DNA of 7,112 bases, taken from NCBI GenBank assembly GCA_030606765.1, contig JAUWFX010000097.1, positions 1 to 7,112 of the forward strand, given 5' to 3'. The notes below the pieces were generated by a model that worked only from the letters and a program-made list of their open reading frames with translations, searched no databases and had not been told where the DNA came from. This document shows positions 5,858 through 7,112 of this stretch, piece by piece (positions within the stretch are counted from its first letter, which is position 1; every line of letters starts with the position of its first letter). The translations under genes were made by a program, and so were the position numbers. Source of the DNA: Dehalococcoidia bacterium. Its GTDB lineage: Bacteria > Chloroflexota > Dehalococcoidia > GIF9 > AB-539-J10.

Positions 5858-5880
5858 ATTGAATAGTGGAAGGAAGGTTT

Positions 5881-7112
<1,232 letters not shown>

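Overview
The window looks like chromosomal DNA of an uncultivated Chloroflexota bacterium of the class Dehalococcoidia. The main evidence is the 16S rRNA gene at the right edge. It carries phrases I associate with Dehalococcoides-type sequences: CCTTATGCATGCAAGTCGAACGG near the 5' end, GTCAGCATGGCCTTTATG near position 1200 of the E. coli numbering, and ACACACACGCTACAATGG just after it. This assignment is from memory; no database search was done.

Layout from left to right. (1) Positions 3-371, plus strand: the 3' end of a gene for a presenilin / signal-peptide-peptidase-type intramembrane aspartyl protease, with GxGD and PAL motifs; the 5' part lies outside. (2) Positions 424-3182, minus strand: a two-gene operon for a molybdopterin (Mo or W) oxidoreductase catalytic subunit followed by a four-cluster [4Fe-4S] electron-transfer subunit. 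No membrane anchor gene and no Tat signal are visible. (3) Positions 3183-3652: about 470 bases with no convincing gene, containing a nested inverted repeat. (4) Positions 3653-5361, minus strand: a complete metal-dependent amidohydrolase, then, 37 bases downstream, a small five-helix membrane protein whose reading frame is broken at an A6 run. (5) Positions 5362-5627: spacer with a good promoter for the amidohydrolase and a 7-bp hairpin. (6) Positions 5628-5701, minus strand: tRNA-Asp(GUC). (7) Positions 5702-5880: a compact divergent control region with one sigma70-type promoter for the tRNA and one for rRNA, plus a boxA-like antitermination site in the rRNA leader. (8) Positions 5881-7112, plus strand: the first ~1230 nt of 16S rRNA, cut by the window end.

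The oxidoreductase pair should form a soluble or loosely attached redox complex in the cytoplasm, passing electrons between a Mo/W active site (candidate ligand Cys134) and a ferredoxin-like partner; its substrate cannot be read from the sequence. The amidohydrolase and the small membrane protein are probably co-transcribed but have no evident metabolic link to the redox genes. No mobile element, CRISPR array or clearly new multi-gene system is visible. The most interesting points are the presenilin-type protease in a bacterial genome, the single-base frameshift in the membrane protein, the anchorless redox operon and the tRNA/rRNA divergent promoter region.
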